NCBI RefSeq assembly: GCF_030238365.1
Contig: NZ_JASSOT010000056.1
Span: 1 to 64,000 of the forward strand
Reading direction: 5' to 3'
Origin: Lelliottia wanjuensis
GTDB lineage: Bacteria; Pseudomonadota; Gammaproteobacteria; Enterobacterales; Enterobacteriaceae
Length of the DNA stretch: 64,000 bases
In this document: positions 47,873 through 58,278 of the stretch, piece after piece
Position numbering within the stretch: position 1 is the stretch's first letter
How the letters are laid out: each line of letters begins with the position of its first letter
Position numbers and translations under genes: made by a program
The notes under the pieces: generated by a model
What the model was told of the DNA's origin: nothing
The model's database searches: none
The model's input: the letters and a program-made list of their open reading frames with translations, nothing else

Positions 47873-48895
47873 CTACTTTGCTTGTACTTCAACACTTACG
47901 CGAGAAACGTCATATTGTGATGTTGAAATAGGGGTTGCTAACGTTGGATCGAACAAGGCTAAGTTTATTCCCTCACTAACAGAACTTCTGTAAATTACAC
48001 CATGAAAACCAATTTTTTTAATGAATTCGCATAAATATTGACTGGGGATATAATCAATAGCAGCACTTCGAGGTAACACAGGACGAGTTAATTCCTCTCC
48101 TAATTTTTCTAGAAAAGGTATATCTGCCCGCATTTTTCCTATTTCTTGTGCATCAGATAAGACAAAGGGAGAAACATGTTTTCTCGGCTCTCTTAAATCG
48201 ACAATGATTAATTCTTCTGGTATTTCAAATTTAGCTACTGTTGCTATTTCACCTGTATGTGGTCTAATCTCAGAGACCGCTGTATTCGGCATAGATCCTA
48301 AATATAAATATGGAATGCCTGTGGGGTTCGCTCGTCCATGACTAGCATACCGACTTGGAGGTGCTCCCATATCTTCAATTTTATATGGAGTATCTGTTTG
48401 GTTTATCCTTGCTCTGAACCATATTCGTGGGATATCAAATGCCTTTAAATGGTTAAGTAATTCCTGTAATCTTTGAGTATCAATTTTCTCATCAAGGAAG
48501 TATCTGTTTTTGTGAAGGATCTCATCTCGTAATGTATCCCATTGCGCAAGGCCAGTGCTTTTGTAATTTTCGGAGGGAGAGAAGTTCTTTCGTACTATAT
48601 CTCCGTCATCGAGAATTTCTCCCAATAACTCTTTAGCATGAGCATTGTCCATTGTTGGATGGGAAAATAAACACCAATCTTCTTTTAGCCATTCAACAAG
48701 GTTTTTTCCTTCAGGATTTATTTCATAGATATTTATCAGCAGTTCAAAATAATCCAACAAGAGTTTAGGGTCAATAATATCAACATCTTGACTGTTACAA
48801 AAAGAACAGTTTCCTTTTTGTGGCGTCAATGTAGGGATTATATTATTTCGCAATCCGTTATCATTGAAACATTCAGCACAACACATTCTAATCAT
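47873..48895 (-). CDS. RES-domain (NAD-degrading-type) protein with N-terminal zinc ribbon
   Basis: A 340-aa protein. Two Cys pairs, C6/C9 and C30/C33, suggest a zinc ribbon; residues 40-150 are helical and resemble the HEPN/RES N-terminal region found in some family members; residues 155-315 are a RES domain, with WFRARI (R161), RYASHGRANPTGIPYLYLG (182-200), AVSEIRPHTG (E209) and YRSSVSEGINLALFDP (Ser 304-307). RES proteins are NAD+-degrading toxins in Xre-RES systems. No Xre-type antitoxin lies beside it. The ATG follows GGAG, 2 bp after the sce7725 stop, in one operon. Low GC. Confidence 0.8.
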   Translation of the reverse strand: MIRMCCAECFNDNGLRNNIIPTLTPQKGNCSFCNSQDVDIIDPKLLLDYFELLINIYEINPEGKNLVEWLKEDWCLFSHPTMDNAHAKELLGEILDDGDIVRKNFSPSENYKSTGLAQWDTLRDEILHKNRYFLDEKIDTQRLQELLNHLKAFDIPRIWFRARINQTDTPYKIEDMGAPPSRYASHGRANPTGIPYLYLGSMPNTAVSEIRPHTGEIATVAKFEIPEELIIVDLREPRKHVSPFVLSDAQEIGKMRADIPFLEKLGEELTRPVLPRSAAIDYIPSQYLCEFIKKIGFHGVIYRSSVSEGINLALFDPTLATPISTSQYDVSRVSVEVQAK

Positions 48896-48897
48896 TT

Positions 48898-49830
48898 TTA
48901 GCTCCTAAAATAATTAGCTAATGTTTCAACATGATGTCTCATTGAGAGTTTTTTGACTGTTCCCAATCCAGGAAAATGGCCTTTTGCATGCAAAGCTCGA
49001 AATTCTAAAATAGCTGAGGTCTCCAATACAGGAGAATTATCCTCGTTTATTGTTATAATGAGTTTTTCAAGTGCCTGTCCGAATTTCCCTGCAGGATCTG
49101 TTGGTGTATCTCTTGTTGTTGAAACAAAGTGGTAAATATACATGACATTTTCTTTTTTAGATTCTAAGAACGTGAGATGTATTGCTACCGCATATGCCGG
49201 GCCACCTCCTTCAGTATAGTCATCCCCAACGATTAAAAAATCGCCAAATCCATCCATTCCTTCTTCCCCGAAGGTTATATGAAGGTCAGAAAACTCTTCA
49301 ATAGGAGGGTAATCAGCATTTTTTCTCTTTTTAAAACCATCGCGAATTAATATTCTGTCGCAGTCATTAAAATGTTTTCTATAAAGTTTACCGCAGTAGA
49401 GTTCTAAGAATATATGTTTAAATACTCGACCATTTGTTTTTTCTGATAAAGAGCGAGGCTCAGAAAATCCAGAGTGGATGAAACAAGGTTGATGTTCGGC
49501 ATGTTCATCAAGCAACTCTATTATATCTTCTTCATCCATCCCTTCATTTAATAGTATCCCTGCAAAAATGTTTTCATGTCCATGAAAACTATCTTTCAAT
49601 AATTGAGAGATATTATGCCCATTTGTTGAATGGTCACCATATGAAGGATTTACTATTACAATAGCTTTACCTTTAGCTTCACAGATCGCTTTTAGTGTTT
49701 TTTCTAATCCATTCAGGGTTTCTTTAACTGGTTCAATAATTGGAATGAAACCAGCCTGAGCCATTGTCTCTGCTGTCTCACGAATCGCTATTAATTCAAA
49801 CTGCTTACCTCTAAAATATGGATAGTACAT
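48898..49830 (-). CDS. sce7725-family protein
   Basis: A 310-aa protein that I recognise as the sce7725 family: the opening MYYPYFRGKQFELIAIRE and PIIEPVKETLNGLEKTL are characteristic, and the rest has alternating beta and alpha segments suggestive of a barrel, related by memory to phage Beta-like proteins. The biochemical function is unknown. The family is usually encoded beside an sce7726 protein, as here (6-bp gap), and precedes the RES gene by 2 bp. Low GC relative to the flanking chromosome. A role in defence is inference from context. Confidence 0.75.
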   Translation of the reverse strand: MYYPYFRGKQFELIAIRETAETMAQAGFIPIIEPVKETLNGLEKTLKAICEAKGKAIVIVNPSYGDHSTNGHNISQLLKDSFHGHENIFAGILLNEGMDEEDIIELLDEHAEHQPCFIHSGFSEPRSLSEKTNGRVFKHIFLELYCGKLYRKHFNDCDRILIRDGFKKRKNADYPPIEEFSDLHITFGEEGMDGFGDFLIVGDDYTEGGGPAYAVAIHLTFLESKKENVMYIYHFVSTTRDTPTDPAGKFGQALEKLIITINEDNSPVLETSAILEFRALHAKGHFPGLGTVKKLSMRHHVETLANYFRS

Positions 49831-49836
49831 AAGTTT

Positions 49837-50736
49837 TTAAACCCATTTAAATGCTTCATTAAGAGGTTTATTCAACGTCTCAACTAAGCGATCTCGATCC
49901 TTACTACGTAACTGAACCATTAGGGCTATACTTTGCAATGCACTTGGTAAGTTTGCAATTAAAGTACTTAATGGAGCAAGATTACGCGTCCTTTTTAAAG
50001 TTTTTATCATGCAGTTCTGTACATCAATTGGATTTAGTTTGGTGAAGATACCTCTTATTGCATTACGCATCAATGTGTTGGGTAAATAGGGAATGTCAAT
50101 ATTTAATTCATTAAGGATATCAATAGCTTCGCTAAGTCTTAGTGAATCAAAAATAGTTGCAGTGCAAATATAATCAGTATTCTCTTTTGCTTCCCGTACG
50201 ATACTAATTCTATTCCATCGAACCAAACTCATCACCCCTACGTCTTCTGATGTTTTTTCCAGGATATCTTGGATATGTGCAGTCCCTGCAATAACGTAGA
50301 TCTTACTGAATGCTTTTCTATAGTTTTCAATTTGACTCTCGAGTCTGGCAAGCGAATCTCTATCTGACTTTATTTCATATACAGTTCCACAACCGTTAAG
50401 AATAACCATATCTGCTTTGCTAGAGCCAATTCTAAATTCAGTAAGCATACTGGCGGTACGCAAAGAATGACGGCCTAATAATACATTTCGAATTAACGCA
50501 GAACGATAGACATACTCATTTCTCAAACCTGAGCGTCTGAGCAAAGAAAATGCTGTATCAAAGGCATCACCAATAGTTACATTATCTGCGTCATAAAATT
50601 CGAAAAGAGATGCCTCAGACAGTAACCTTGAAAAAAGAGGTGACTGACCTTTTTTTGCTATCTCGGAAATCACTGACGAAGAAAACATCCTTGATAGCGC
50701 TGAGAGTTGCGTAGGATTTAGCACATCGATCCTCAC
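49837..50736 (-). CDS. sce7726-family PD-(D/E)xK nuclease-like protein
   Basis: A 299-aa protein with an apparent PD-(D/E)xK nuclease core: Glu100, Asp109 in SSKADMVILNG, the ExK pair Glu121/Lys123 in VYEIKSDRDSLARLESQ, and Gln135. The N-terminal 80 residues are helical, with YRSALIRNVLLGRHSL before the core. It is recognised as the sce7726 family, the usual partner of sce7725. First gene of the three-gene operon; the AT-rich 250 bp upstream (50737-50986) probably holds the promoter and contains no gene. Nuclease activity is inferred from motif spacing only. Confidence 0.75.
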   Translation of the reverse strand: MRIDVLNPTQLSALSRMFSSSVISEIAKKGQSPLFSRLLSEASLFEFYDADNVTIGDAFDTAFSLLRRSGLRNEYVYRSALIRNVLLGRHSLRTASMLTEFRIGSSKADMVILNGCGTVYEIKSDRDSLARLESQIENYRKAFSKIYVIAGTAHIQDILEKTSEDVGVMSLVRWNRISIVREAKENTDYICTATIFDSLRLSEAIDILNELNIDIPYLPNTLMRNAIRGIFTKLNPIDVQNCMIKTLKRTRNLAPLSTLIANLPSALQSIALMVQLRSKDRDRLVETLNKPLNEAFKWV

Positions 50737-50986
50737 AATGTTTATACTTAATGGTAACTATTTCTCATATTATTAGTTACTTTCAGTGGGTTATATAACA
50801 ATTATGATGATAACTTATTAGATAACTTTTGTCACATTATTGTTCCTTTTTATTTGTAACTGACCAATTGTAATTAATTGAATTATATAGTTTATTTCTA
50901 TTTTGGTGGCTTTATGCAGCATGTTGAAGTAGCAAAAGTTGGGTACTTAACTATTTAAATCAATTTGTAATAATGCCACATTTTTC

Positions 50987-52181
50987 CTATTTGACCTCAT
51001 AAGCCTTCCCAAACTTACCGATAACCATCTTTCGCTCCTCCTCAATCTGCGCATCAACAAAGTCCGCCCAGGACTGAAGCATCTCCCGGCGCTGATTCAG
51101 GTACTCTGCACGGTTGTAGACATCGCGAACGCCGCCGATCTTATGTGCCCGGTATTTTCCACCCAGTCTGAGTTGTAGCCCTGCTCATGTAGCAATTTGC
51201 TAGCAGTACGCCGGAAGTCATGAATAACTAAATCCCTGACGTTCAGAGCCAGCGTACGCACCGCACAGTTCAGCGTTGTTTTGGAGATCGGGCGTCGGTG
51301 GTCGTTTCGGCTGGGGAAGACGTATGGGGTATCTCCGGCCAGAAATTTTAGCTCTTCGAACATCGCCAGCGCCTGCTTTGACAGCGGAACAATATGCGGT
51401 TTATCCATCTTCATTCTTTCGCCGGGGATACGCCATTTCAGCGCGTTGAAGTTAACTTCACTCCATGTCGCTTCAATCATCTCCGATTTACGCACCATGC
51501 AGATGATCAGCAGGTGCAGAGCCAGCTTGTGGCGTCAGTTTATGTTAGAGGTGTAGATCCACCGTAACAGGATGCCGATCCCTTCTGCGGTTAGCGCCTC
51601 GTCACGGCTCGTTACTTGAACGATATAACGAGTTTCGATAGCGGCTGCCGGATTGAAATCGTATAGGCCAGTATGCATTAAGAACTTTTCGCGCCAGCAG
51701 CGCGACGTGATCGGAACCCCGTTGCTTGATGCGGTCGAGTACGACCTGAATGTGGGCAGTTGTGAGCTCATCCTGTCCCAACTTCCCGATGATGGGGATG
51801 ATGTCCTTCTCGATAACACGAGTGATGTTGCGCGGGTCGCAGTTACTTTCTCAACGATATCGATCATCCAGCGTTTGGCGAATGTTTTGACTGTCGTCGG
51901 GTCTTTCTGTTTAAGCTTTTCTTCCTGTTTTTTCTGCGCAGGATTGATGTCATAGGCAACCATTGAGCGGCACTTTCACGCCAAAGCCGCTCTTTAGCAA
52001 GTGAGAAAGCCGAGTATTCGCCCAGTGTGATCTTTTGCGATTAGTTGTCAAAGCAGTAGCGGAAACGCCAGATTATTTATCCTGTGGGAAGAACTTCAAT
52101 CACCAGCCCGTCATGATCGGCAAGTTGCCATGGGAGGTTTCTGGGAGCAAGTGTACGTAGTTTGGTATCTGAAAGTGCCAT
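50987..52181 (-). pseudogene. Decayed P4-type tyrosine integrase
   Basis: The full-length gene can be followed across frames: MALSDTKLRTLAPRNLPWQL at 52181, an in-frame TAA after VLPTG, then WRFRYCFDN and a second TAA, KITLGEYSAFSLAKERLW, a shift to VAYDINPAQKKQEEKLKQ, another to NITRVIEKDIIPIIGKLGQD, then NPAAAIETRYIVQV, a TGA near 51536, and the catalytic domain (MVRKSEMIEATWSEVNFN, HDFRRTASKLLHEQG). A last shift gives VYNRAEYLNQRREMLQSWAD to the stop. With three stops and several frameshifts it is inactive. The original length (about 398 codons) fits the family. Confidence 0.88.
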
Positions 52182-52303
52182 ATCTCACATCTACATTGTG
52201 TCCATGAGAAGGAATGTTTGAGCGTTTTTTTTACCGGTTTTTATGTCCATTTGATGTGATTTTTAGCACGAAAAATAAACAATGGCACACGGGGAATTTA
52301 GAG

Positions 52304-52418
52304 ATGGGCACAATTCAGGACACAAAAATCGCGAATGAACCTGCACGACTATGGACGAGTATGGGAAGTAAAAACCCGCATTAACTGCGGGTTAGTGAAC
52401 GTTCACGGACGAGGATGG
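52304..52418. repeat. Candidate attachment-region repeats between int and mnmE
   Basis: Two near-identical 12-mers, GGACGAGTATGG (52353-52364) and GGACGAGGATGG (52407-52418), flank the mnmE terminator. A third element at 52304-52330 (ATGGGCACAATTCAGG then ACACAAAAATC) resembles 43256-43282 (ATGGGCACATTCAAG then TACACAAAAACC) at the opposite island edge. These may be core att repeats or integrase arm sites; no long exact direct repeat flanking the island was found. Confidence 0.4.
52366..52393 (-). terminator. Rho-independent terminator after mnmE
   Basis: On the minus strand an 8-bp stem AACCCGCA / TGCGGGTT with a 5-nt loop, running into TTTTTAC, 34 bp after the mnmE stop. Confidence 0.75.
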
Positions 52419-52426
52419 ACTAAAAC

Positions 52427-53791
52427 TTATTTCCCGATACAGAAGCTCGAGAAAATCCGGCCCAGCAAATCATCAGAGGTAAATTCGCCGGTAATCTCGC
52501 TCAGGCTTTGCTGCGCCAGGCGCAGCTCTTCCGCCAGCAGTTCACCGGCCCAGGCGCCAAGCAGCTGTGCTTTGCCCTGATCGAGGTGATTCGCGGCCTG
52601 TTCCAGCGCCTGCAGGTGGCGACGGCGCGCCAGGAAGCCGCCTTCCATGCTCGTATCAAAGCCCATGCTCTGCTTGAGATGGTTACGCAGGTCATCCACG
52701 CCTTCACCGGTACGGGCCGACAGGCGGATGAGTGAGTGACCGTTCACATCGCTCAGACCCAGCGTTTCGCCTGTTTTATCGGCTTTGTTACGCACCACGG
52801 TGATCGGCAGTTTAGCCGGCAGACGGGCGATAAAGTCTGGCCAGATCTCTGCGGGATCGACCGCGTCGGTGGTGGTGCCGTCGACCATAAACAGCACGCG
52901 GTCGGCCTGCTCGATCTCCTGCCACGCGCGTTCGATACCGATGCGCTCCACTTCGTCGCTGGCGTCGCGCAGGCCGGCGGTGTCGATGATGTGCAGCGGC
53001 ATGCCGTCGATGTGAATATGCTCACGCAGCACGTCGCGGGTGGTCCCGGCGATATCGGTGACGATCGCCGCTTCGCGGCCCGCCAGGGCGTTCAGCAGGC
53101 TCGATTTCCCGGCGTTAGGACGACCGGCGATAACTACCTTCATCCCTTCGCGCAGCAGGCTGCCCTGACGCGCTTCGGCGCGCACGGCATCGAGATCGGA
53201 CATTACGCTGTTGAGCTGTGCTTCGATTTTCCCGTCGGAGAGGAAGTCGATCTCTTCGTCGGGGAAGTCGATTGCTGCTTCGACGTAGATTCGCAGGTGA
53301 GTGAGTGCTTCCACAAGATGATTCACGCGCGCGGAAAACGCTCCCTGCAGGGAGTTCAGGGCGGAACGCGCCGCCTGTTCGGAGCTGGCATCGATCAGGT
53401 CGGCAATGGCTTCGGCCTGTGCCAGGTCGAGCTTGTCGTTGAGGAACGCGCGCTCGGAGAACTCGCCCGGCTTCGCAATGCGCAGGCCTGGCAAGGTCAG
53501 AATACGTTTTAACAGCAGATCGAGGATCACCGGGCCGCCGTGGCCCTGCAGCTCCAGCACGTCTTCGCCGGTAAAGGAGTTAGGGCCGGGGAACCAGAGC
53601 GCGATGCCCTGATCCAGCGCGGTGCCGTCGGCGTCTTTAAACGGCAGATAGTCGGCGTAGCGCGGCTTTGGCAGTTTGCCCAGCACGGCTTCGGCCACCT
53701 CGCGCGCCTTGAGGCCGGAGATGCGCAGAATGCCTACACCACCGCGTCCCGGTGGGGTTGCCTGGGCGACGATAGTGTCGTTATGGCTCAT
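52427..53791 (-). CDS. mnmE: tRNA modification GTPase MnmE (TrmE)
   Basis: A 454-aa protein: N-terminal tetrahydrofolate-binding domain (1-118), helical domain, an inserted G domain with P-loop [14 protein letters not shown] (about residue 223), the switch region [15 protein letters not shown] and NKAD, and the C-terminal CIGK motif with the essential Cys. It works with MnmG on wobble U34. Its 3' end is a known insertion site for genomic islands (SGI1), and here an integrase remnant lies just downstream. Same length as in E. coli. Confidence 0.97.
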   Translation of the reverse strand: MSHNDTIVAQATPPGRGGVGILRISGLKAREVAEAVLGKLPKPRYADYLPFKDADGTALDQGIALWFPGPNSFTGEDVLELQGHGGPVILDLLLKRILTLPGLRIAKPGEFSERAFLNDKLDLAQAEAIADLIDASSEQAARSALNSLQGAFSARVNHLVEALTHLRIYVEAAIDFPDEEIDFLSDGKIEAQLNSVMSDLDAVRAEARQGSLLREGMKVVIAGRPNAGKSSLLNALAGREAAIVTDIAGTTRDVLREHIHIDGMPLHIIDTAGLRDASDEVERIGIERAWQEIEQADRVLFMVDGTTTDAVDPAEIWPDFIARLPAKLPITVVRNKADKTGETLGLSDVNGHSLIRLSARTGEGVDDLRNHLKQSMGFDTSMEGGFLARRRHLQALEQAANHLDQGKAQLLGAWAGELLAEELRLAQQSLSEITGEFTSDDLLGRIFSSFCIGK

Positions 53792-53813
53792 GGGATGTCT
53801 CTTTTTAAAATGT

Positions 53814-53844
53814 AAAAAGGCGGTCAGATGACCGCCCTTTTTTT
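53814..53844. terminator. Bidirectional terminator between yidC and mnmE
   Basis: GGCGGTCA, loop GA, TGACCGCC, with an A-run on the left and a T-run on the right, so it can terminate on either strand. mnmE and yidC both run leftward. Confidence 0.85.
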
Positions 53845-53856
53845 ACTGTTCCTTCC

Positions 53857-53887
53857 GCCGGGTGGCGCTTCGCTTACCCGGCCTACT
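53857..53887. repeat. REP element downstream of yidC
   Basis: A single REP palindrome (GCCGGGTGGCGCTTCGCTTA then CCCGGC) ending 7 bp before the yidC stop. Confidence 0.85.
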
Positions 53888-53893
53888 ACCGAA

Positions 53894-55540
53894 TCAGGAT
53901 TTTTTCTTTTCGCGGCTATGCAGGCCACGTTTTTCCAGACCACGGTAGATCAGCTGCTGCTGGATGATGGTCACCAGGTTGCTGACGATATAGTACAGCA
54001 CCAGACCTGACGGGAACCACAGGAAGAACACGGTGAAGATGACCGGCATGAAGGTCATGATCTTCTGCTGCATCGGGTCGGTCACAGTGGTCGGCGACAT
54101 CTTCTGAATGAAGAACATCGTTACGCCCATCAGGATCGGCAGGATGTAGTACGGGTCCTGTGCGGACAAGTCATGGATCCACAGAGCGAATGGCGCATGG
54201 CGCAGCTCAACGGAACCCATCAGCATGTAGTACAACGCAAGGAAGATTGGCATCTGAATCAGCAGCGGGAAGCAACCACCCAGTGGGTTTACTTTCTCTG
54301 CTTTATACAGGGCCATCATTTCCTGGCTCTGACGCTGCTTATCATCGCCCAGCCGCTCACGCATCGCCGCAATCTTCGGCTGCAGCATACGCATCTTCGC
54401 CATGGAGGTGTACTGCGCTTTAGTCAGCGGGTACATGATGCCACGAACGATGAAGGTGATAACGATGATGGAGAAGCCCCAGTTACCCAGGAAGCTGTGG
54501 ATAAATTTCAGCAGCTTAAACAGCGGCTGAGAGATGAACCACAACCAACCGTAATCAACGGTCAGATCCAGGTGCGGCGCCACGGCTGCCATCTTGTCCT
54601 GAATCTCAGGACCGACCCACAGGGTGCTTGCCAGCTGACCGGTTTGACCTGGCTGAACCAGAACCGGCTCAGATTTGTAGCCGATGGCCGCAATGCCATT
54701 GCCCAGATTCGCGGTATAGAAGTTGTTGGTACCGTTGTTATTTGGCACCCACGCCGTCGCGAAATACTGCTGCAGCATCGCAACCCAACCGCCTTTAGCG
54801 CTGACGTTCAGGTTTTCGTTATCGGCGATGGTGTCGAATTTGTATTTCTCGTACTTAGCATCTGGCGTGGAGTACGCCGCGCCACGGAAGGTGTGCAGCG
54901 CAAAGTTGCTGCTTCCGGTGTCACGGTGAGACGGCAGATTGATGGACTGCTTCAGCTGACCAAACGTGGACACTTCCAGTGGTTTCTCACCGGCGTTCTG
55001 CACGTTATAGCCCACGTTCACCGCATACTCACCGCGTTTCAGGGTGAAGGTTTTGGTGAAGGTGTTGCCCGCGGCGTCAGTGTAAGTCATCGGGATTGAC
55101 AGTTCGTTCTGACCATCAGCCAGCACGAAGGTGTCGCTTTCGACGTTATACAGTGGACGAGCGCCATTCGCCGGGTTGTCCGGGCCATCACGACCGGTCA
55201 GACCGCTCTGAGCCTGATACAGGAACTCAGGCGTCGTTTCCAGCAGCTGGAACGGCTCGTTTGACTTCAGCTCTTTCGGGTAAGTCAGCAGCAGTGCTTG
55301 CTCAATATCGCCACCACGGGTGTTGATAGTCAGCTCCAGCACATCGGTTTTCACCGTAATCTGCTTCCCTTGGCCACTGGCCGGTACGCCCTGGTCGGCG
55401 GCGCTACCCGCTGCGGTGGTCGTTGTCTGCGTGGTCTGTTGCGGCTGTGGTTGAGGATTTTTATCCTGCTCCCATGCCTGCCAGATCATGAAAGACACGA
55501 ACAACAAAGCGATGACTAAAAGATTGCGTTGCGAATCCAT
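53894..55540 (-). CDS. yidC: Membrane protein insertase YidC
   Basis: A 548-aa insertase for inner-membrane proteins such as F0 subunit c. TM1 lies in [17 protein letters not shown], then a large periplasmic domain (about 25-345), then five transmembrane helices with the conserved segment containing the hydrophilic-groove Arg ([19 protein letters not shown]). The C-terminal basic tail ends in SREKKKS. It follows yidD by 2 bp in the rpmH-rnpA-yidD-yidC-mnmE cluster. Same length as in E. coli. Confidence 0.98.
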   Translation of the reverse strand: MDSQRNLLVIALLFVSFMIWQAWEQDKNPQPQPQQTTQTTTTAAGSAADQGVPASGQGKQITVKTDVLELTINTRGGDIEQALLLTYPKELKSNEPFQLLETTPEFLYQAQSGLTGRDGPDNPANGARPLYNVESDTFVLADGQNELSIPMTYTDAAGNTFTKTFTLKRGEYAVNVGYNVQNAGEKPLEVSTFGQLKQSINLPSHRDTGSSNFALHTFRGAAYSTPDAKYEKYKFDTIADNENLNVSAKGGWVAMLQQYFATAWVPNNNGTNNFYTANLGNGIAAIGYKSEPVLVQPGQTGQLASTLWVGPEIQDKMAAVAPHLDLTVDYGWLWFISQPLFKLLKFIHSFLGNWGFSIIVITFIVRGIMYPLTKAQYTSMAKMRMLQPKIAAMRERLGDDKQRQSQEMMALYKAEKVNPLGGCFPLLIQMPIFLALYYMLMGSVELRHAPFALWIHDLSAQDPYYILPILMGVTMFFIQKMSPTTVTDPMQQKIMTFMPVIFTVFFLWFPSGLVLYYIVSNLVTIIQQQLIYRGLEKRGLHSREKKKS

Positions 55541-55542
55541 CG

Positions 55543-55800
55543 TTAGTGTTCTCTGGTATCAAATGGTCCGGGTGGGACGGGGTCGTCACCACCAGGGTGT
55601 AAAGGGTGGCATTTTAATACGCGTTTCACCGTCAACCAACTGCCTTTTATCACTCCAAACCTGCGCAATGCCTCAATTCCGTAGCTGGAACAGGTTGGAG
55701 TGAAACGACAATGCGGCCCGAGCAGCGGACTGATCAGGCGCTGATAGACCCGAATGCAGGCTATCAGGACCCTTGAGCCAGGCGACAATGGCGGCACCAT
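55543..55800 (-). CDS. yidD: Membrane protein insertion efficiency factor YidD
   Basis: An 85-aa membrane-associated protein with an amphipathic N-terminal helix ([20 protein letters not shown]), the conserved Cys motif [15 protein letters not shown] and the C-terminal [14 protein letters not shown]. It helps YidC-dependent insertion. The start overlaps the rnpA 3' end by 37 bp. Same length as in E. coli. Confidence 0.96.
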   Translation of the reverse strand: MVPPLSPGSRVLIACIRVYQRLISPLLGPHCRFTPTCSSYGIEALRRFGVIKGSWLTVKRVLKCHPLHPGGDDPVPPGPFDTREH

Positions 55801-56123
55801 AGTTTTTCCAACGCTTCCGAGAGAGCACGGTTATCGAGGTCGGCAACCCCTTTTTTAGCCACCACCACGAAATCCATTGAAGGCAGTTCATGTTGACGTA
55901 AACGGAAGCTTTCACGCGTCAGACGTTTAATCCGATTGCGTTCATGCGCGCGCTTGACGTTTTTCTTGGCGACAGTGAGACCGATGCGGGGATGCCCCAG
56001 CGAATTTTGGCGGCCGAGGATGGTGATTTGCGGCGTGCCAGCCCGTTGTGGCTGCTGGAAGACGAAAGTGAAATGAGTGGGAGTTAACAAACGTAACTCC
56101 CTGGGAAATGCTAGCTTAACCAC
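55764..56123 (-). CDS. rnpA: Ribonuclease P protein component
   Basis: A 119-aa basic protein that pairs with the RNase P RNA to mature tRNA 5' ends. The RNP motif [20 protein letters not shown] (about residues 53-72) is intact. It starts at GTG (56123), as in E. coli, 16 bp after rpmH. Same length as in E. coli. Confidence 0.97.
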   Translation of the reverse strand: MVKLAFPRELRLLTPTHFTFVFQQPQRAGTPQITILGRQNSLGHPRIGLTVAKKNVKRAHERNRIKRLTRESFRLRQHELPSMDFVVVAKKGVADLDNRALSEALEKLWCRHCRLAQGS

Positions 56124-56139
56124 CAGGGGTTAGCTTTTA

Positions 56140-56879
<740 letters not shown>

Positions 56880-58274
56880 GTGTCACTTTCGCTTTGGCAG
56901 CAATGTCTTGCCCGATTGCAGGATGAGTTACCAGCCACAGAATTCAGTATGTGGATCCGCCCGTTGCAGGCGGAACTGAGCGATAACACGCTGGCTTTGT
57001 ATGCGCCAAACCGTTTCGTGCTCGATTGGGTAAGGGATAAATACCTAAATAATATCAATGGATTGCTCAATGATTTCTGCGGCACTGATGCCCCGCAGCT
57101 GCGTTTTGAAGTCGGTACCAAACCGGTTACGCAAACCGTCAGAGAGACGGTAAACGTCGCGGCTCCGGCCCAGATCCACGTCCCGACACCGCGTATCATT
57201 CAGCCCGCTCGTTCTGGCTGGGACAACGTTCCCGCTCCGGCTGAACCGACCTACCGCTCCAACGTTAACGTGAAGCACACCTTCGATAACTTCGTTGAGG
57301 GTAAATCGAACCAGCTGGCCCGTGCGGCGGCCCGTCAGGTTGCGGACAACCCGGGCGGCGCCTATAACCCGCTGTTCCTGTATGGCGGCACTGGTCTGGG
57401 TAAAACTCACCTGCTGCACGCGGTGGGTAACGGCATTGTGGCGCGCAAGCCCAATGCGAAAGTGGTGTATATGCACTCCGAGCGCTTCGTTCAGGACATG
57501 GTAAAAGCCCTGCAAAACAACGCGATCGAAGAGTTTAAACGCTACTACCGCTCCGTTGATGCGTTGCTGATCGATGACATCCAGTTCTTTGCCAATAAAG
57601 AACGATCCCAGGAAGAGTTTTTCCACACCTTCAACGCCCTGCTCGAAGGCAATCAACAGATCATTTTAACCTCGGATCGTTACCCGAAAGAGATCAACGG
57701 TGTTGAGGATCGTCTGAAATCCCGCTTCGGCTGGGGCCTGACCGTGGCGATCGAGCCACCGGAGCTGGAAACCCGCGTCGCGATCCTGATGAAGAAAGCC
57801 GATGAGAACGACATTCGCCTGCCGGGTGAAGTGGCGTTCTTTATTGCCAAGCGTCTACGTTCAAACGTGCGTGAGCTCGAAGGCGCACTGAACCGCGTGA
57901 TCGCCAACGCCAACTTTACTGGCCGGGCGATTACCATCGATTTTGTGCGTGAAGCGCTGCGCGATCTGCTGGCGTTGCAGGAAAAACTGGTCACGATCGA
58001 CAATATTCAGAAGACCGTGGCCGAGTACTACAAAATCAAAGTGGCAGATTTGTTGTCTAAACGTCGTTCCCGCTCGGTGGCGAGACCGCGTCAGATGGCG
58101 ATGGCGCTGGCGAAGGAATTAACCAACCACAGTCTGCCGGAAATCGGTGATGCGTTTGGTGGCCGTGACCATACGACCGTGCTGCACGCTTGTCGCAAGA
58201 TTGAGCAGTTACGCGAAGAAAGCCACGACATAAAAGAAGATTTCTCCAATTTAATCAGAACATTATCATCGTGA
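56880..58274 (+). CDS. dnaA: Replication initiator DnaA
   Basis: A 464-aa AAA+ initiator. Domain I opens [20 protein letters not shown]; Walker [10 protein letters not shown] is near residues 169-177, Walker [10 protein letters not shown] follows, and the C-terminal HTH carries the DnaA signature [18 protein letters not shown]. The start is GTG at 56880, as in E. coli; an upstream in-frame ATG at 56823 is not supported. It is three residues shorter than the E. coli protein, in the variable linker. It is 4 bp before dnaN. Confidence 0.97.
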   Translation: MSLSLWQQCLARLQDELPATEFSMWIRPLQAELSDNTLALYAPNRFVLDWVRDKYLNNINGLLNDFCGTDAPQLRFEVGTKPVTQTVRETVNVAAPAQIHVPTPRIIQPARSGWDNVPAPAEPTYRSNVNVKHTFDNFVEGKSNQLARAAARQVADNPGGAYNPLFLYGGTGLGKTHLLHAVGNGIVARKPNAKVVYMHSERFVQDMVKALQNNAIEEFKRYYRSVDALLIDDIQFFANKERSQEEFFHTFNALLEGNQQIILTSDRYPKEINGVEDRLKSRFGWGLTVAIEPPELETRVAILMKKADENDIRLPGEVAFFIAKRLRSNVRELEGALNRVIANANFTGRAITIDFVREALRDLLALQEKLVTIDNIQKTVAEYYKIKVADLLSKRRSRSVARPRQMAMALAKELTNHSLPEIGDAFGGRDHTTVLHACRKIEQLREESHDIKEDFSNLIRTLSS

Positions 58275-58278
58275 TGCT

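Noticed and set aside
52426-52450. SGI1-type att duplication
   Set aside because: The 3' end of mnmE resembles the SGI1 attachment sequence, but no second copy is found near 43200 and the integrase remnant is P4-like, so an SGI1 element is not supported.
52736-53512. 258-codon frame antisense to mnmE
   Set aside because: Shadow of mnmE without start signals.
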